Assembly: GCF_004027225.2 (NCBI RefSeq) | Contig: NC_044284.2 | Coordinates: 41,030,420 to 41,094,419 of the forward strand | Length of the DNA: 64,000 bases | From: Strigops habroptila | Taxonomy: Eukaryota > Chordata > Aves > Psittaciformes > Psittacidae | Direction of reading: 5' to 3' | Shown: in pieces, positions 23,301 to 35,353 of the stretch | Layout of the letters: each line of letters begins with the position of its first letter | Numbering within the stretch: position 1 is the stretch's first letter | Translations under genes and position numbers: made by a program | The notes under the pieces: generated by a model | What the model was told of the DNA's origin: nothing | The model's input: the letters and a program-made list of their open reading frames with translations, nothing else | The model's database searches: none

Positions 23301-26299
23301 TCATCATGTGTCATGCTTGCTTGGGAGACTCCTGCATGCTTTATGCATTGTCCAAAGCCCAGATCCCATCCATTTGATCCCAGTACTAGGGAACTTTTGA
23401 CCACGTACTGAGGGGACCCCTTTGCCACTTTCTAGTCATGGTGGAAGATTTCTTGTGGCATCTTTCCACTGAACAATGATCTCATGGCCCTTCCTTTTGC
23501 CTAAAAGGTAGCACCACAAGGAAGGCATGGAAAGGGTGGCCAGTAGGTTGCATTGACCACCATGCTAAGCTGATGTGATGCAGCAAAGCCTGGCAAGATG
23601 GAGAAGACCCTGGGGAACGTAAGTGCTCCTCAGCTCACCACCCCATCCTTCCCCAGGCTTTGTCTCATCTCTGCTGGTTCTGCCATTTCAGCTTCTTTCA
23701 CCGTTCCCATTTCATAACATCCAGGAACTCCTGCTCAGAGGTAAGTCAAGGCATCATACCTGTTATTCTCAGCACTGCCTAGCAGGGAGAAATAAAGGGT
23801 TGGGGGTAGCACCTATTTAGTTCAGGAGTTTCCATCCAAGAGCCTGTGCTTGATACCTGACCTCAGTGTCACCCTGTCTGAAATTATTTCTGTAACTTTA
23901 GCTTATTGTTTCCATTGGCACATGGTTTTATTTTATATAGATATCTCCTGTAAAGCGACACTTAACATGCTTCACTGAGTGTAAGTGGTGTTCTTGACTC
24001 AGGAATTTTTGTATTGTATAAATCTGATTTTCAGCCTGTTGCCAGGATCACACACCTCTTTGAATAGGAAGATCTGTGCAGCATCTGGTAACAGTGTGTA
24101 TGTTGATTTAAAGCTTTCTCCTTCTGAGCACACAGCGGTTTTCCTGGAGCAGATAGAATTATTTAACAGCCTCTCTGGCTTCTTTTTGATGCCAGCCCCA
24201 GCTTTTGAGACAGCACTTTGACTGCTGTTCCCCAGTCAGACCTTGTTCTCCAGCCTGAGACAGTACTTGTTCCCATGACCTGCAGATTTTTGTAGGCAGC
24301 TCCAACTCCGTCAGCTCTTTTTCTTGATCTTCCCTGGGTCCACTCTCTCCTTGGCCAGGGGTAGTGGAGCTCTTCTGCCTGTCAGCTTTGGAAGATGATG
24401 GCTCCTCATAACTACTCTGTTTCCTCCTGGTCCCTCTGCCATCCACGATCCCCAGCTCTATGGCTTGTCCATAACTTAATCCACTCTGCCACTCTAGCTC
24501 TTAATGTTTCTATAGCTATAGTCAAGTGCTTGGCACTTAAATATTAATGTGCTAATTAATAATGAAAACCATAATTGTAATTTGGTTTAAAATTTTAATC
24601 TGGTTAGGAGTTAGCAGAGACACGGTCCATAACAATGAAACTGCACTATTAATATATATAAGTATCTTTCCCTCTAGCAATAACATTGCACATGAAAAGT
24701 ATCCTGCATATGGATGTCTGTAAAGACGTTTGCTTGGAAGCTTGGAGCAGGAAGTCATAAAGTACTAGGCATGATTTTTATTTTTTTTTTTTTTTCCAAA
24801 GGGGTTTGAAACTGTCCCGTTATAAAAGGTTTTCATTCTGAGGCTTAAAAATGGAGGAGGGGAGAGGAAAATTCCTGGAAAGAAACATATTTATTTTCCA
24901 CCTCAGATAGGCCAGTCTGCAAACGCAGTGTTTGTTGCGGTCTTAAAGTAGCCAAAGATACTGTGTTCCACTGTGTTTATAAAGTCACAGCAAGCCAGTG
25001 TTATTAAAAATAGTGCTGTTAGGATGCATGTTTTCAAACAAATCCAGGATGCTCTGCATAGGAAATGGTACACCCATGCGCAAGACAAAAAAATTCCCCC
25101 CAAACTCTTCCTGTCTCTCTGTGAGGGATGGCTTTCCAGTACCACAGAAAGAAACTTTCTCTCCTGTGTTAGGAAGAAGTCAGTGGAAGCCAGCTGTGTC
25201 GGGACACAGCCACAGTGCTTTTCTCAGCAAGCTTCCCTCTTTCCCAACAGCTGGTCCCACGTCTGCATTCCCACCGTGCCCAACAGTGAACTCCTTCCCT
25301 TGCAGCATGGAGGAGATCTGAGGGATGGAGCTACCGCCTAGCAGCCCACTTCCTCCACTACAGGACTTCTCAGTGTCCCGGTAACGGAGATCTGGTGCAC
25401 CCCATTTCTGACTTGGCCTTTCAGACCTGCTTCATTCACATCTCTCACCCAGCGGTATGGAGTGGTTTGTATAGGAGACCATCTTCCAAGATGATATTCA
25501 AAGGACTTCTCCCTTTCCTGCACTCAGATTGAAGAAAAAAAAATGTAGTGTCTAGTCTTCAGCAGCAATTGGTGCAATAAAAAGTAAGATGCAATTGAGG
25601 GACACCTGGATGGGTGGTACTGGGATGGCGAAGAACTACAGGAGGAGCCCTCAGGAGTCTGAAAAAAGGGAGAGAGTGCTTTTCTATGGTTCAGTGGGCC
25701 GATTCCAGGAATAGGTGGAAGTAGAGTTGGCAAAAGTGACTAAAAATGATCACAAATGGCAAGTGGAGCAGAAATGATGGAGAAAGTGTTCTGCATAATG
25801 AGGAGCAACGGAGGAACGGGATGTATAGGCTGTAATTAGGGAGCACGTGGGGTGCCCTGTGTGCATGACTGGAACAGCCGTGTCTTATCACCCTACTGCT
25901 CTGCGTCCTTCCTTGTTGCGATGTTCCTGAGAACATTTCTGTGCTGTTCAGTGGTGACTCCTGCTGAGGCAGGCTGGTGTCGCACCAGCTGCACGGTCGC
26001 TGGCAGGCGCCGAGTAGTGCCTGATACATTAAACCGACACTGGAGCATTATTTATTAGGAATATGTAAACGTAGGAAAAAAATAATGTGGTGTTTGCAAT
26101 AGTATGGGCATAGATACACAACTTCTATTCATGCTAAGGCTAAACTTTAGAAGTTTAGAAGGAGGTAAATTGTTTACGGCTATGAAATAGTCCCAAGCAG
26201 TAGTAAAAGGGACTATACAGCATAATAATGCAGTACAATGCACTATAATGGGGCTTTACTTCGAAATTAACATGCCAAACGTGTGTTGTTACAGGAGCC
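20392..26299. other. Intergenic DNA upstream of FAM20B, no recognisable gene
   Basis: No supported protein gene. A somewhat more GC-rich patch (about 22290-22660) contains an octamer ATGCAAAT (22587-22594). Directly downstream, 22660-22870 is strikingly AT-rich with repeated TAATTA/AATTA cores. A T19 run lies at about 24777-24795. Open frames in this interval overlap on both strands and look like chance. Confidence 0.55.
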
Positions 26300-26639
26300 T
26301 TTGCTACTGCGGGCGCTGGGAGCGGAGCAGTTGTACTGTGCAGCAAACGCGATCCTCCCTTCATTGCTCTGCCCCCCCTCTGCTCCTCCCCGCTCAGCGC
26401 AGCATCGCGCCGCGCCCCGCCGGCAAGAACGGGGTTAACCCCGCTCCCGTCCCATTGGCCGGCCGGAGGTGGCGCTCCCTCCGCCCCTCACATTGGAGGC
26501 TGGAGGCCGAGGGAGCTAGGAGCCGGCCTATGGGAGGGCGCGCCGCGTCCCTTTGGCGAGGGAAAGACGGCCGGCTGATTGGTAGGCAGGCGGGCGGTCA
26601 GTGGAGAGGGGGAGGCGGGGCGGCCGCTCATTGGCTGCG

Positions 26640-26735
26640 GGGCGGGGGCAGGGTGCCGGGTGGCACCATGTTGGGGAGCTGGCGGGGGCTGGCGGCGGCG
26701 CCGGCCGGGGACATGGAGCGCGGGCACCGGGCGGG
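26640..26735 (+). other. FAM20B: FAM20B exon 1 (proposed, 5'UTR)
   Basis: A strong splice donor GCGGG|GTGAGT ends at 26735 inside the CpG island. The transcription start cannot be read from the sequence; it is placed loosely after the last ATTGG box. Human FAM20B also has a non-coding first exon, from memory. The exon contains an ATG at 26668 in a good initiation context (GCACCATGT), which opens a frame continuing through the splice (see findings). Confidence 0.6.
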
Positions 26736-27019
26736 GTGAGTGCGGAGCTGCGGGGATCGGGGCGCTCCGCGGGGCCGCGGCAGGGGCCGGGGGAGGCCGC
26801 TCCCGCCCCTGCCTGCTGGGCTTGGCGGGGCGGTGGCACCTGAGGGGCGGGCACGCCCCTGACGCCTCGCCCTGCCCGGGGCACCGGCCGGGGGTGAGGG
26901 GGGCAGCCCGCCGCTACTCTCCGCGGCACAGCGGCTGCGGCGCCGGGCCTGCTCGCCGGGGTGCTCCGCGGGGTCGGGCGTCTGCCGCCGCCGGGGCTGG
27001 GTGCCGGCTGAGGAGCCTC

Positions 27020-27040
27020 GGGGGGGGGAGGGAGGGAGGG
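27020..27040 (+). repeat. G-tract, potential G-quadruplex
   Basis: A G9 run followed by three AGGG units gives four closely spaced G3+ runs on the coding strand in early intron 1. This satisfies the usual G-quadruplex pattern. Confidence 0.75.
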
Positions 27041-30000
27041 AGAAGCCGTTAGAACCGTTACAGCCTTGGCCAGGGGCGCCCCGCGCCCGCGCGGGTACGC
27101 ACTGTACCGCCGGGGCCGGGCCTGGGCCTGGGGGCGCGGCGGCCGGTGTGGGCTGATCCCCGCGGGGGCTCCCGCCCCGCCCCGGGTCCGTGTGTTCGAC
27201 GTTAACAGCGCGCTGAAACCCGCACGGCCGGGTCCGCCACGTAGGACGTGTTCGGTCCGAGCACATCTGGCTCACTGGAAGCCCCTCTGCGGCTTCCATA
27301 TGTGGAAGGTCGGGTTCCCCGAATACATCCTGATGTCATCCGCGGTCAGTTCAGGGCTTCACGGGCATCGTTATAGCAGATGTGACTTCATCTGCGCTCT
27401 TAGGTTTCCTTCCTGTGCTGGACCCTTGCTTTCAGGTGGGGAAAGAACACAGCCGAGAAGCCTACTGCCTTTCTAAGGATGTACTTGCGCTTGTGCACAG
27501 CCATCTGCACAGTTGGCTGCTAGCTTGCTGTGTACCACTTGCAGCTTAGTTAAGGTCATTGTCCGGCTGTGAAAAATAAAATGTGTATTGTTCAGCACAA
27601 ACACTGACTGTAGTTGTCAAAGCCCTGGGGTTGAGGATTTTCACAGGACATCTGGTTTTAGATCCTTTCTGGATACAGATGTGTGTAAGCAGTGCAGCTG
27701 ATTTGGTTTATGCTAGCAGAGGCCTTGGTCCTACAAAATATGTACGTGCTTTATGATCTGGGATAATAGAGAAAACTGTAAAATGTAGATTCTAGTCTTG
27801 CAGTGAATTCCCTGTGAATAGGTTCCCCCACCCCACCTGGTTCTTATTACAGAACCGGGTATTAACACTGTAGTTTTATTTTAATTTGAAAATCACTCTC
27901 TGCACCCCTTGTGTCCTTTAGTCTGACCTACATAGTTACAACAAGATTTGTCTCTGCCTTACAGAATCTCAGGAAGGTGAGGTGGATTTTGTTTCCTCAC
28001 ACATTATCAAAGTTGCCAGCTCAATTCTGTACCAAGATCTCTTGTACTCTGGTTCACTGTCCACTGCCTTTCTTCTTGGAAGTGGAGGAAATTGATTCAT
28101 GCTATCTTAGAGCAGACACAGGCCCATTGCTGCTATATGTCAGTGTCCCATACCGTTCCACTTTACAGTACTTTCAATTCCTTCCTTCCCGTACAGGGTT
28201 TCCAGCTCTCTTCATGTACCAGCTGTGAGCACGCTGGTTGCCCAGATGGCCAAGGCAAACAGACAACTGTTGAGCTAACACTGCAGCCTTTCCTGCAGTG
28301 CTCCCCAGCTGCCAATTTCCAATAAGCACATAAACTCAGTCTTCAAAACATCTACTGTCCTCTCAAATATATTTGAAATTAGCCAATGGATCCAAAGCTT
28401 ACTGGAGAAAAGAGTGGTTATATAAACTTTGTTTCCATAGGAAATGGTGCTTGGAGGAAAGTTGTTCTGTGAGGAGCATTAATGAAATCTGGTTTCCTGA
28501 GGACTTGCTTGTCACATCCTACCATAGTAACTCCTGCCCACCAGTAACTCCCACCACCCTCAGTCCCCCAGTAGCTTTTCTCTCCCCAGGGCTGCACCCA
28601 GGTGCTGCCTGTGGCCAGCTGGCTGCTGGTGAAGATTGAGGTTATAAACCATGTTGTCCTTGGCTTCTTGAGGCTTCTGTCCTCTATTTTGCCAGTTGCT
28701 TTTGTAAAGCTCATGGAATTACTCTTCTGACAAATTTGGCAGAAATCTTGGTAATGGATTCAAAAGTTACTGAGGAATATGATGGGGCATGATGGACAGA
28801 CAGATGGACAAAATAGATTTAATTTCTCTCAGAAGACGTGAGAACATATTGGGCGGCAGGCATATATAATACAGTGGTTAAAATGCTTGTGATCTTTCAT
28901 ATTTATATTCTAACTCTCAATTGGGGATGCAGTTATGCTTGTGGAAAGTTTGAGCGTAGACTGTCACAAATATTTTGCCTATAGATAGATAGTAGGGGCC
29001 TTAACAGAAAAAGAGGTGAAGAAATAGCAGACAATCAAATATGTGTGAAGCCTTGTGCACTGGACTACTAAACTCATACACAAACCAGGCAGCATACAGA
29101 AAGTAGAAGTGACAGAACGAGTCTGAAAAATCTAAGCAAAGGTCTGTGGAAGCCTGCCTGTGAAAGCTGAAATAACAAGGCTGATGCAGAGAGGAAAAGC
29201 ATGAGCTGCCGAGGAGTTGGCCAGAGAGGGGAGAATAGGAGGAAAGGTTGATCTAGTGAGACTGATCGTTTTGGGTACATTTTGGGAAGAGGAAAATGTC
29301 ACTACTATATGCACTGTTTCTTCAAGGCATTTTCTAAGATTTACTGGAGAACTTTTAAAGACCTTTTGATAGGAGACCCCTAAAGGCATAGCATATTTAG
29401 GAAGAGAAAACATACATTAAAACAGGAATTAGAGCATACTTAACCATATTTATTTCAGATTGGCATCTGTTTGAGATTATTTTATTTGTGTACTTGTGCT
29501 GACAAACTAAGCCTTTGTCTGCCCTCAGACCTTGTTTGTCATTTGGAGCATAACAAAATCTTTGCAAATTGAACACAAGTGGTTTTGAGATGGTAGCTTT
29601 CTAGCTTTGTGGTATAAAAAGTAAGATCATGATATGTGACATGCATTGATCTTGTGACTCCAATAAAAATTGTTTTCTGGGGTGTGGTTTTCTGCTGACT
29701 TGGTAGGCTGCTTGCGGTAGCTGTGATTTGCTGCTCTTTGTAACAGGCAAGTTTCATGCTGCTTTTTGAACTGAGGGTAAAGTGGTATGATATTGGTATT
29801 TGATGCCAGTAGACATGCTTTAGTTCAGGCATTTGTGTGCACGGTGACCTCACCGTGGTGTTTAGAAGATGCTGCTATTTGGATATTGACTCTATGACTT
29901 GCTGAGAATACAGACCTGTTATAATGAGAGACAAAATTGATCAGGAAGTACCCCAAAGAGGTAGTGAAAAACAAGAAGCATTTATTATGCAAACTTGCCA

Positions 30001-31437
30001 GATGACTGCACTATTAAAAAGCTGGGATAGTTGTTTATTTCTGACTAGTTTCTTTACCAGGTTGATCAGGAGTATGGTAAAATGGTAGAGAGGGAAGTGA
30101 GTTTTTCTGTAGTGCTGTAACATAGATATTGAGTTTGGGTGGTAAAGCAACAAAACTCCTTGGATTATGTCTTCCATTTAGTAATGTCTTCCATTTAGCT
30201 GGAGAGTAATGCTAAGCAGAAGCTCGGGGGGGGGAGGGAAGGAAAATGAAAAGGAAAAAATGAGGGGGAAAAACCCAACCAGACAAAAAACCCAAACCAA
30301 CACTTTTAGAATTACCTGACCTTGGTAAGGGGTCAGCAGCTGATGGCGAACAGCGGGAGGGAATGTGTGTTATTCTGGGACTGTAGGTACACGGGGATTC
30401 CTCTGTCATTGTATCACATTAGCTCTAGTCAGACACTTGGCTTCGGAAAACTTCCTTTAGGTTTTTCCTTCTCTAATACTTCCTGGTTCAAAGAGCATCT
30501 ACTATCATTTTGTACATCTTATATTCCCATGACTCTTATGTAGAAGTGAGCAGCTACTCTGTTCCTCTGCCACTTTGTCAAGCATGAAGACCCTTGCCTT
30601 ATCCTGTCAGCTCACCAGTTTCTAGAACTATTTCCTTTTTGAGTCTTCTAAGATTATCCTTGGGCTTACTTTTGTTGTTGTCCTAGACCCTTTTCCCCTT
30701 CATTTCAGAGTTCTGTTCATGCTATTTGTCCTTTTTAAAATTTTTGGGATTTGTTATTTTTTCATTTGTTTCTGTGGCCACCTTTCCCATCGCAGTCCTC
30801 ATTCCAGGACCAGCTTCACACTTCCTGAGCTTTCATAATCCTCTTTTCCTATCCAAATATTTTCCAAAGTCTTGTCCTTTTCTTCAAATTACTTTCTTCC
30901 AAAACTCTTTCCAATTTTCTTACACCACCACCACGCTGTCACTCTTGCCATCTTGAATTTAAAACAATAAAGCCTAAGCTCTTCCTCTTCGGGGTAAACT
31001 TCTCCATGAAGGGATTAATTTTTGTTGTCTTATACAGCAATGAGTGTAGTGTCAGCACCTAGGGAATAATATGCAGGCTTTGCAGGTAGCCTCTGAAATC
31101 GATTGCATAGCAACCTCAGGGGTGTTTTGTTGTTTGTTGGAGGAAGGCAGCTGATGACTCATTTTGTCAGATGTCAGTAAAAAGTCAGAGCCGAATCACC
31201 AGCAAATATTTAAATTTTTTTCTTTTCCCTGTAATTTTATCTGCATCATTGGAGTATTTCAGCCAACATTAGTTCAAAGCTGTCACAAACTATAAACTAA
31301 GTAAATAGCCTTTCATTTAAATGGTGGCCATAGTTATATTCTCCCACTCACTGCCCAAGAAGAATATCCCTAGAGAAACTCAGCATTCCTGAAAATAAGT
31401 CTAGGAAAGTGAGAGCCCAGCTTGAGCTCCAAAGGTA

Positions 31438-32012
31438 TGTCCTGGGTTCAGCTATAGCAGTCATTTTTCTCCTGCTTAGTAGCTGGTGCAGTGCTGTGTT
31501 TTTTAACTTTCAGCCTGGGAACAACGCTGATAACACCGATGTTTTTAGTTGTTGCTAAGTAATGTTTATTCCAACCAAGGACTTTCTCAGTCTCATGCTT
31601 TGCCAGGGAGGAGGGGAAGCCGGGAGGAAGCAGAGACAGGACACCTGACCCAAACTAGCCAAAGGGGTATTCCATACCACAGCACGTCATGCCCAGTATA
31701 TAAACCGGGGGGAGTTACCCGGAAGGCCAGATCACTGCTCGGGTCGGGCTGGGTATCGGTCGGCGGGTGGTGAGCAATTGTATCCTCTCCCCTTGTTATT
31801 TCACTAATCGTTATTATCATTGGTGGTAGCAGTAGTGGTTTTGTGTTATACCTTAGTTGCGGGACTGCTCTTATCTCAACCCGTGGGAGTTACATTCTTC
31901 CCATTCTCCTCCCCATCCCTCCAGGAGCGGGGGGAGGAAGAAGGGGAGGGGGGGGGGGAGTGAGCGAGTGGCTGTGTGGTTCTGAGTTACCGGCTGGGCT
32001 CAAACCACGACA
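31438..32012 (+). mobile_element. Solo LTR of an avian endogenous retrovirus (sense, FAM20B intron 1)
   Basis: It begins TGTCCTGGGTTCAGC and ends CTCAAACCACGACA, with canonical TG...CA ends. It shares ordered blocks with the reverse-oriented LTR at 19972-20391: 'agtgctgtgttt', 'gatgttttagttgttgct', 'ctgacccaaactagccaaag', 'cacgtcatgcccagtat' and 'cttatctcaacccg'. A TATATAAA box at 31697-31704 marks the U3/R promoter region. The 3' third contains an extra purine-rich, G-rich stretch (about 31921-31965) absent from the other copy, so the two are different subtypes. No internal viral genes flank it. The flanking bases (GGTA / CATT) show no clear target duplication, so one side may have changed after insertion. 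Confidence 0.88.
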
Positions 32013-34976
32013 CATTTCTGTCCTGTGCTTCAGTTGGACAATGCTGGGCTGTGAGGCTGCCTTAAAATATATGTGCACATGTATACATATCTCAGAATGA
32101 GGAGTAACTGTTCTGAAATTAACTGTGTTCTTCTGTGTAACTTCTTATCAACTCTAATGGATTTTAAAAATGAATGAAAGCAGATCCAGGTAAGGGCAAT
32201 GTTCAAAATTATTTAGAATTACTAGTTTTAAAGAAGTGAAATTATGAAGTTACAATGAGAGGGTACGGCTACAGCCTCATCTTTTTTGCTTGCTTTTTTA
32301 AATTTAAGAATAGTAGTATTATTATTATATAGGGCTCTCCTGGGTGTGTCTGTGTTTCCAAGAACAAGGGCTTTTGGGTCAAGTGCATTTTGTCTGTGCT
32401 TTTCAATCTCATCCTTGCAGTGTGTAAGATGCAGATTGATGTGCTGTTTGAGAAATACAGGCTGAACTGAGACGAGCAAAACAGAACTGAGATGAACAAT
32501 AATATGTTTTAATTGCCATATAAACATGTGATTTGTTATCTTTCACTATTAGCACAAGCACGTATTTTCCAATAGATTAAAATCACTATTACACAGGTAG
32601 CAGAGGATCACAGGACTAGTTTGAAGCATCCCCAAAACTTGGTACCTTTCTTTTGCTCTACACTCTACCCTTGACGAGGTTTTTATGTTGCTGCAAGTGG
32701 TTGCAATTAACATTAAGCCACTTGTTCACAATTCAGTTTTGAGTCATTTTCATTAGGAAACTTTCACTTTCTTTTCTGTTTCAGTGAACAGGTTTTATAG
32801 GAAGTGTTAAGAGGCAAATTGTGTAACTTGGGAAAAGCCAAACTGAACAGAGCTGTCACCTGAGGCAGGACAATGACGGCAGAAAATTTTTGTGTGCTAA
32901 AGTGAGCTAAAAGCCATGCTTCTGCATCGTCAGAGCATGTCACCTCTAAATTGAGTGATGCTCAGCTTGGTCGCTGTGCTGAAAAGAGTGTTTTTGAAAA
33001 TAGGAAGATCTGACGGTTTGTTACCAGATTTCCTTGTCCCTCTTGGTGGGCTCGTTGTGACTGTTTCTAAGTGGTTTGGCTGCTTGTTCTTTGTTGGGCT
33101 GGCCTGGGACATAGTTTTACCTGCATGTATAATCACTAGCGCTGCTGCCAGGAGAAGCACTTGTTCTTGGCCTCTTGGTGTGCCCTCCTCAGATTCTTGT
33201 GAAACTATGCTGGAAACCAGATTTGGGAGAAGGAACGCTGAAGCCAGAAATTAACAATTAAAAATGTTTGAGCTTTAACACTGATCAGCTCTTTCATGGA
33301 GTTCATTGCCTGAAGGTGGGAAGTAGGTGGAGGGCAGGGTCATTCTTTGGGTGACAGTGCTCCATAGATAGCTAGGCTTTGTAGACACTTGATGGGTCAT
33401 CCCCCACTATGAGAGGTGCTGTGCCGCCCTCTCTTGTCCCTGATTTGCATCATTAGCTGTGTTTTGTAGTCAGATGATAAACTGTGCATGGGCTCAAAAA
33501 CTAACAATAGGTGGTTCACACACAACCCAAAGAAGGTGGTTAATGTTTAGGTGAGTTGGCAACCTGGATGTTGAACTACTTTGCAGCTGGGTTGTTTGAA
33601 TGCTGATGCTGTCACACAGGAGGGTGGGAGAGCCACCTAGCTGGGAGGTAGGGTGGGTCTGCTGTAGACCTAATGTAAATTTACTTAAGGTGCTGCAGAG
33701 TTATTCGTGGACTTGCACTTGCTTTTATACTAGTACTCTTAGACTGTGCTAAAAGTGATTCTGCACTCATGACTTGCTCAAAGGATGTGCCTTACTGTTA
33801 TCTGCTGTTTGCCACAACCTTAATCTTCAGTGGATATGTACCTCAACAGTATGCTCAGCCCCCTCAACCGTTGTACCCCTGTGACCTCTGCAAGCAGTGC
33901 CCGGTGTTCACACAGACACTGAAGATGGCTGTGACCTGTGCTTGGCTGGCCAGTCATAGCCTGGTGTCCTTTGGTTTCTGCTGGTAAATTAACTTAGCCT
34001 GTGCGGCTTGTTTTTCCAGTGACATGATTAATAATGACTGGTTTATACGCTCATTGCTAAATCACATGAGAAGGCTTTTCTATATTAGTCCTGCCACAGC
34101 TTAGGGTGCCATTTGTGGGTTTCATGATTAGCATAGCTTGTGCAAAGAGAAATCTTCAATGCCCCTAAGTGTTCCTCAGGGATGTGCTTTAGTATCCATT
34201 TCCATTTGGGTTTTGACTACATTCAGCTAATATTATGAAGATAATTTCTGTCCTCATAATTGAAACAAAGTTGATTGTGTGTTATATGGTCCTTAACATG
34301 CTAACACTGTACTGGGCAAGGCCAAAAGCTGAGTAATTTATAGTGGCAGCAAATGAAAGGCAATAAACAAATTAAGTCTATTCTGTCCTTATGTCTTGTA
34401 CCTTTAGGAAACTAGGCTGTGCATCTGTTCTCAATGCTTGTCAGATGTCTGAAAACCTACCTGGGAGCTTTCTCTTGAGGGGCAAATCTATAGGAGGCCA
34501 CAGGTCATGGAGTGGTCACAGGTCTCTTACTAATGGAAAAGTGTTTGTGTAACAATTCTCTGCAAAAGTCTTGCCCATGGTGGTTGCAGCTGCTATGAGT
34601 TCAGCTGTGTAGATATGCTATAAGGCAATTTCTCCTTTTGTGCAGATTGCTGAAGAACTACAGGAGGAGAGCAAACCCCATCTGTTTTAACAGAAATGTT
34701 TGGGCTTTAGGATACAAACATACATAAATGTGGAATTATGTTCCGAGCACAAACTTGATTTTGAGTTTGCTGGGATCTGCAATAATACAGTTCTGTTAGT
34801 TTGTGGTTTTTGTTTATTTTTAGGGGTAACAGAAGATGCTTCAGCAGTGATACCTCTTTCACAATGCAAGTTATGAATGAAATTCATTAACTAACATCCC
34901 TTCCTCACCCTGATCTCCAATAGACTTCCTATAACACTTGGAAGAAAGGGTCAGGGGAGAAGGGTTGAAGGTCACC

Positions 34977-35353
34977 ATGAAGCTAAAGCAGCGAGTAGTG
35001 CTGCTGGCCATCCTCCTTGTCATCTTCATTTTCACAAAAGTTTTCCTCATTGACAACTTGGACACCTCAGCTGCCAACCGGGAAGACCAGCGTGCATTTC
35101 ACCGTATGATGGCAAGCCTGCATGTAGAACTGGACCCCCGACTTGACCATACGTTGCAGTCCCCTTGGGAGATTGCAGCCCAGTGGGTGGTGCCCCGGGA
35201 GGTGTATCCCGAAGAGACACCTGAGCTCGGGGCTGTTATGCATGCCATGACAACCAAGAAAATAATAAAAGCTGATGTGGGATACAAAGGGACCCAACTG
35301 AAAGCTTTACTAATACTTGAAGGAGGACAGAAGGTTGTCTTCAAACCCAAGAG
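34977..35353 (+). CDS. FAM20B: FAM20B exon 2, first coding exon (aa 1-126)
   Basis: Starts at ATG in context GTCACCATGA; the exon itself probably begins at 34924 after CCAATAG, giving 53 nt of 5'UTR here. It encodes the signal anchor, the short luminal stem and the segment ending [12 protein letters not shown], which belongs to the nucleotide-binding lobe. The donor is AAGAG|GTAAAT, splitting an arginine codon after two bases. Confidence 0.95.

Larger units (their letters stand above)
26300..27250 (+). promoter_or_regulatory. FAM20B: CpG-island promoter of FAM20B
   Basis: The base composition changes abruptly to very GC- and CpG-rich sequence around 26.3 kb and decays after about 27.25 kb. 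Four ATTGG elements (reverse CCAAT, the NF-Y core) stand at 26454, 26492, 26578 and 26630, all in the same orientation and just upstream of the proposed first exon. No TATA box is seen at a suitable distance. A perfect 12-bp palindrome GGGGTTAACCCC lies at 26431-26442. Together these suggest a TATA-less housekeeping promoter. The placement on FAM20B rests on the next downstream + strand gene, whose first coding exon has a good splice acceptor and no promoter of its own. A divergent non-coding transcript from the other side is possible but not shown. Confidence 0.85.
26736..34923 (+). other. FAM20B: FAM20B intron 1 (about 8.2 kb)
   Basis: Bounded by the GTGAGT donor at 26736 and an acceptor ending CTCCAATAG at 34923. 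It contains the 3' part of the CpG island with a G-run tract (27020-27040), a tandem 17-base duplication of ATGTCTTCCATTTAGTA (about 30167-30200) and a sense solo LTR (31438-32012). The stretch 31140-31330 looks compositionally distinct, with a TGACTCA AP-1 core, but no gene is visible. Confidence 0.6.

Noticed and set aside
26628-27299. 223-codon minus-strand open frame in the FAM20B CpG island
   Set aside because: The composition is Pro/Ala/Gly/Arg, as produced by CpG-island sequence read in any frame. Frames of similar length occur on the + strand over the same bases.
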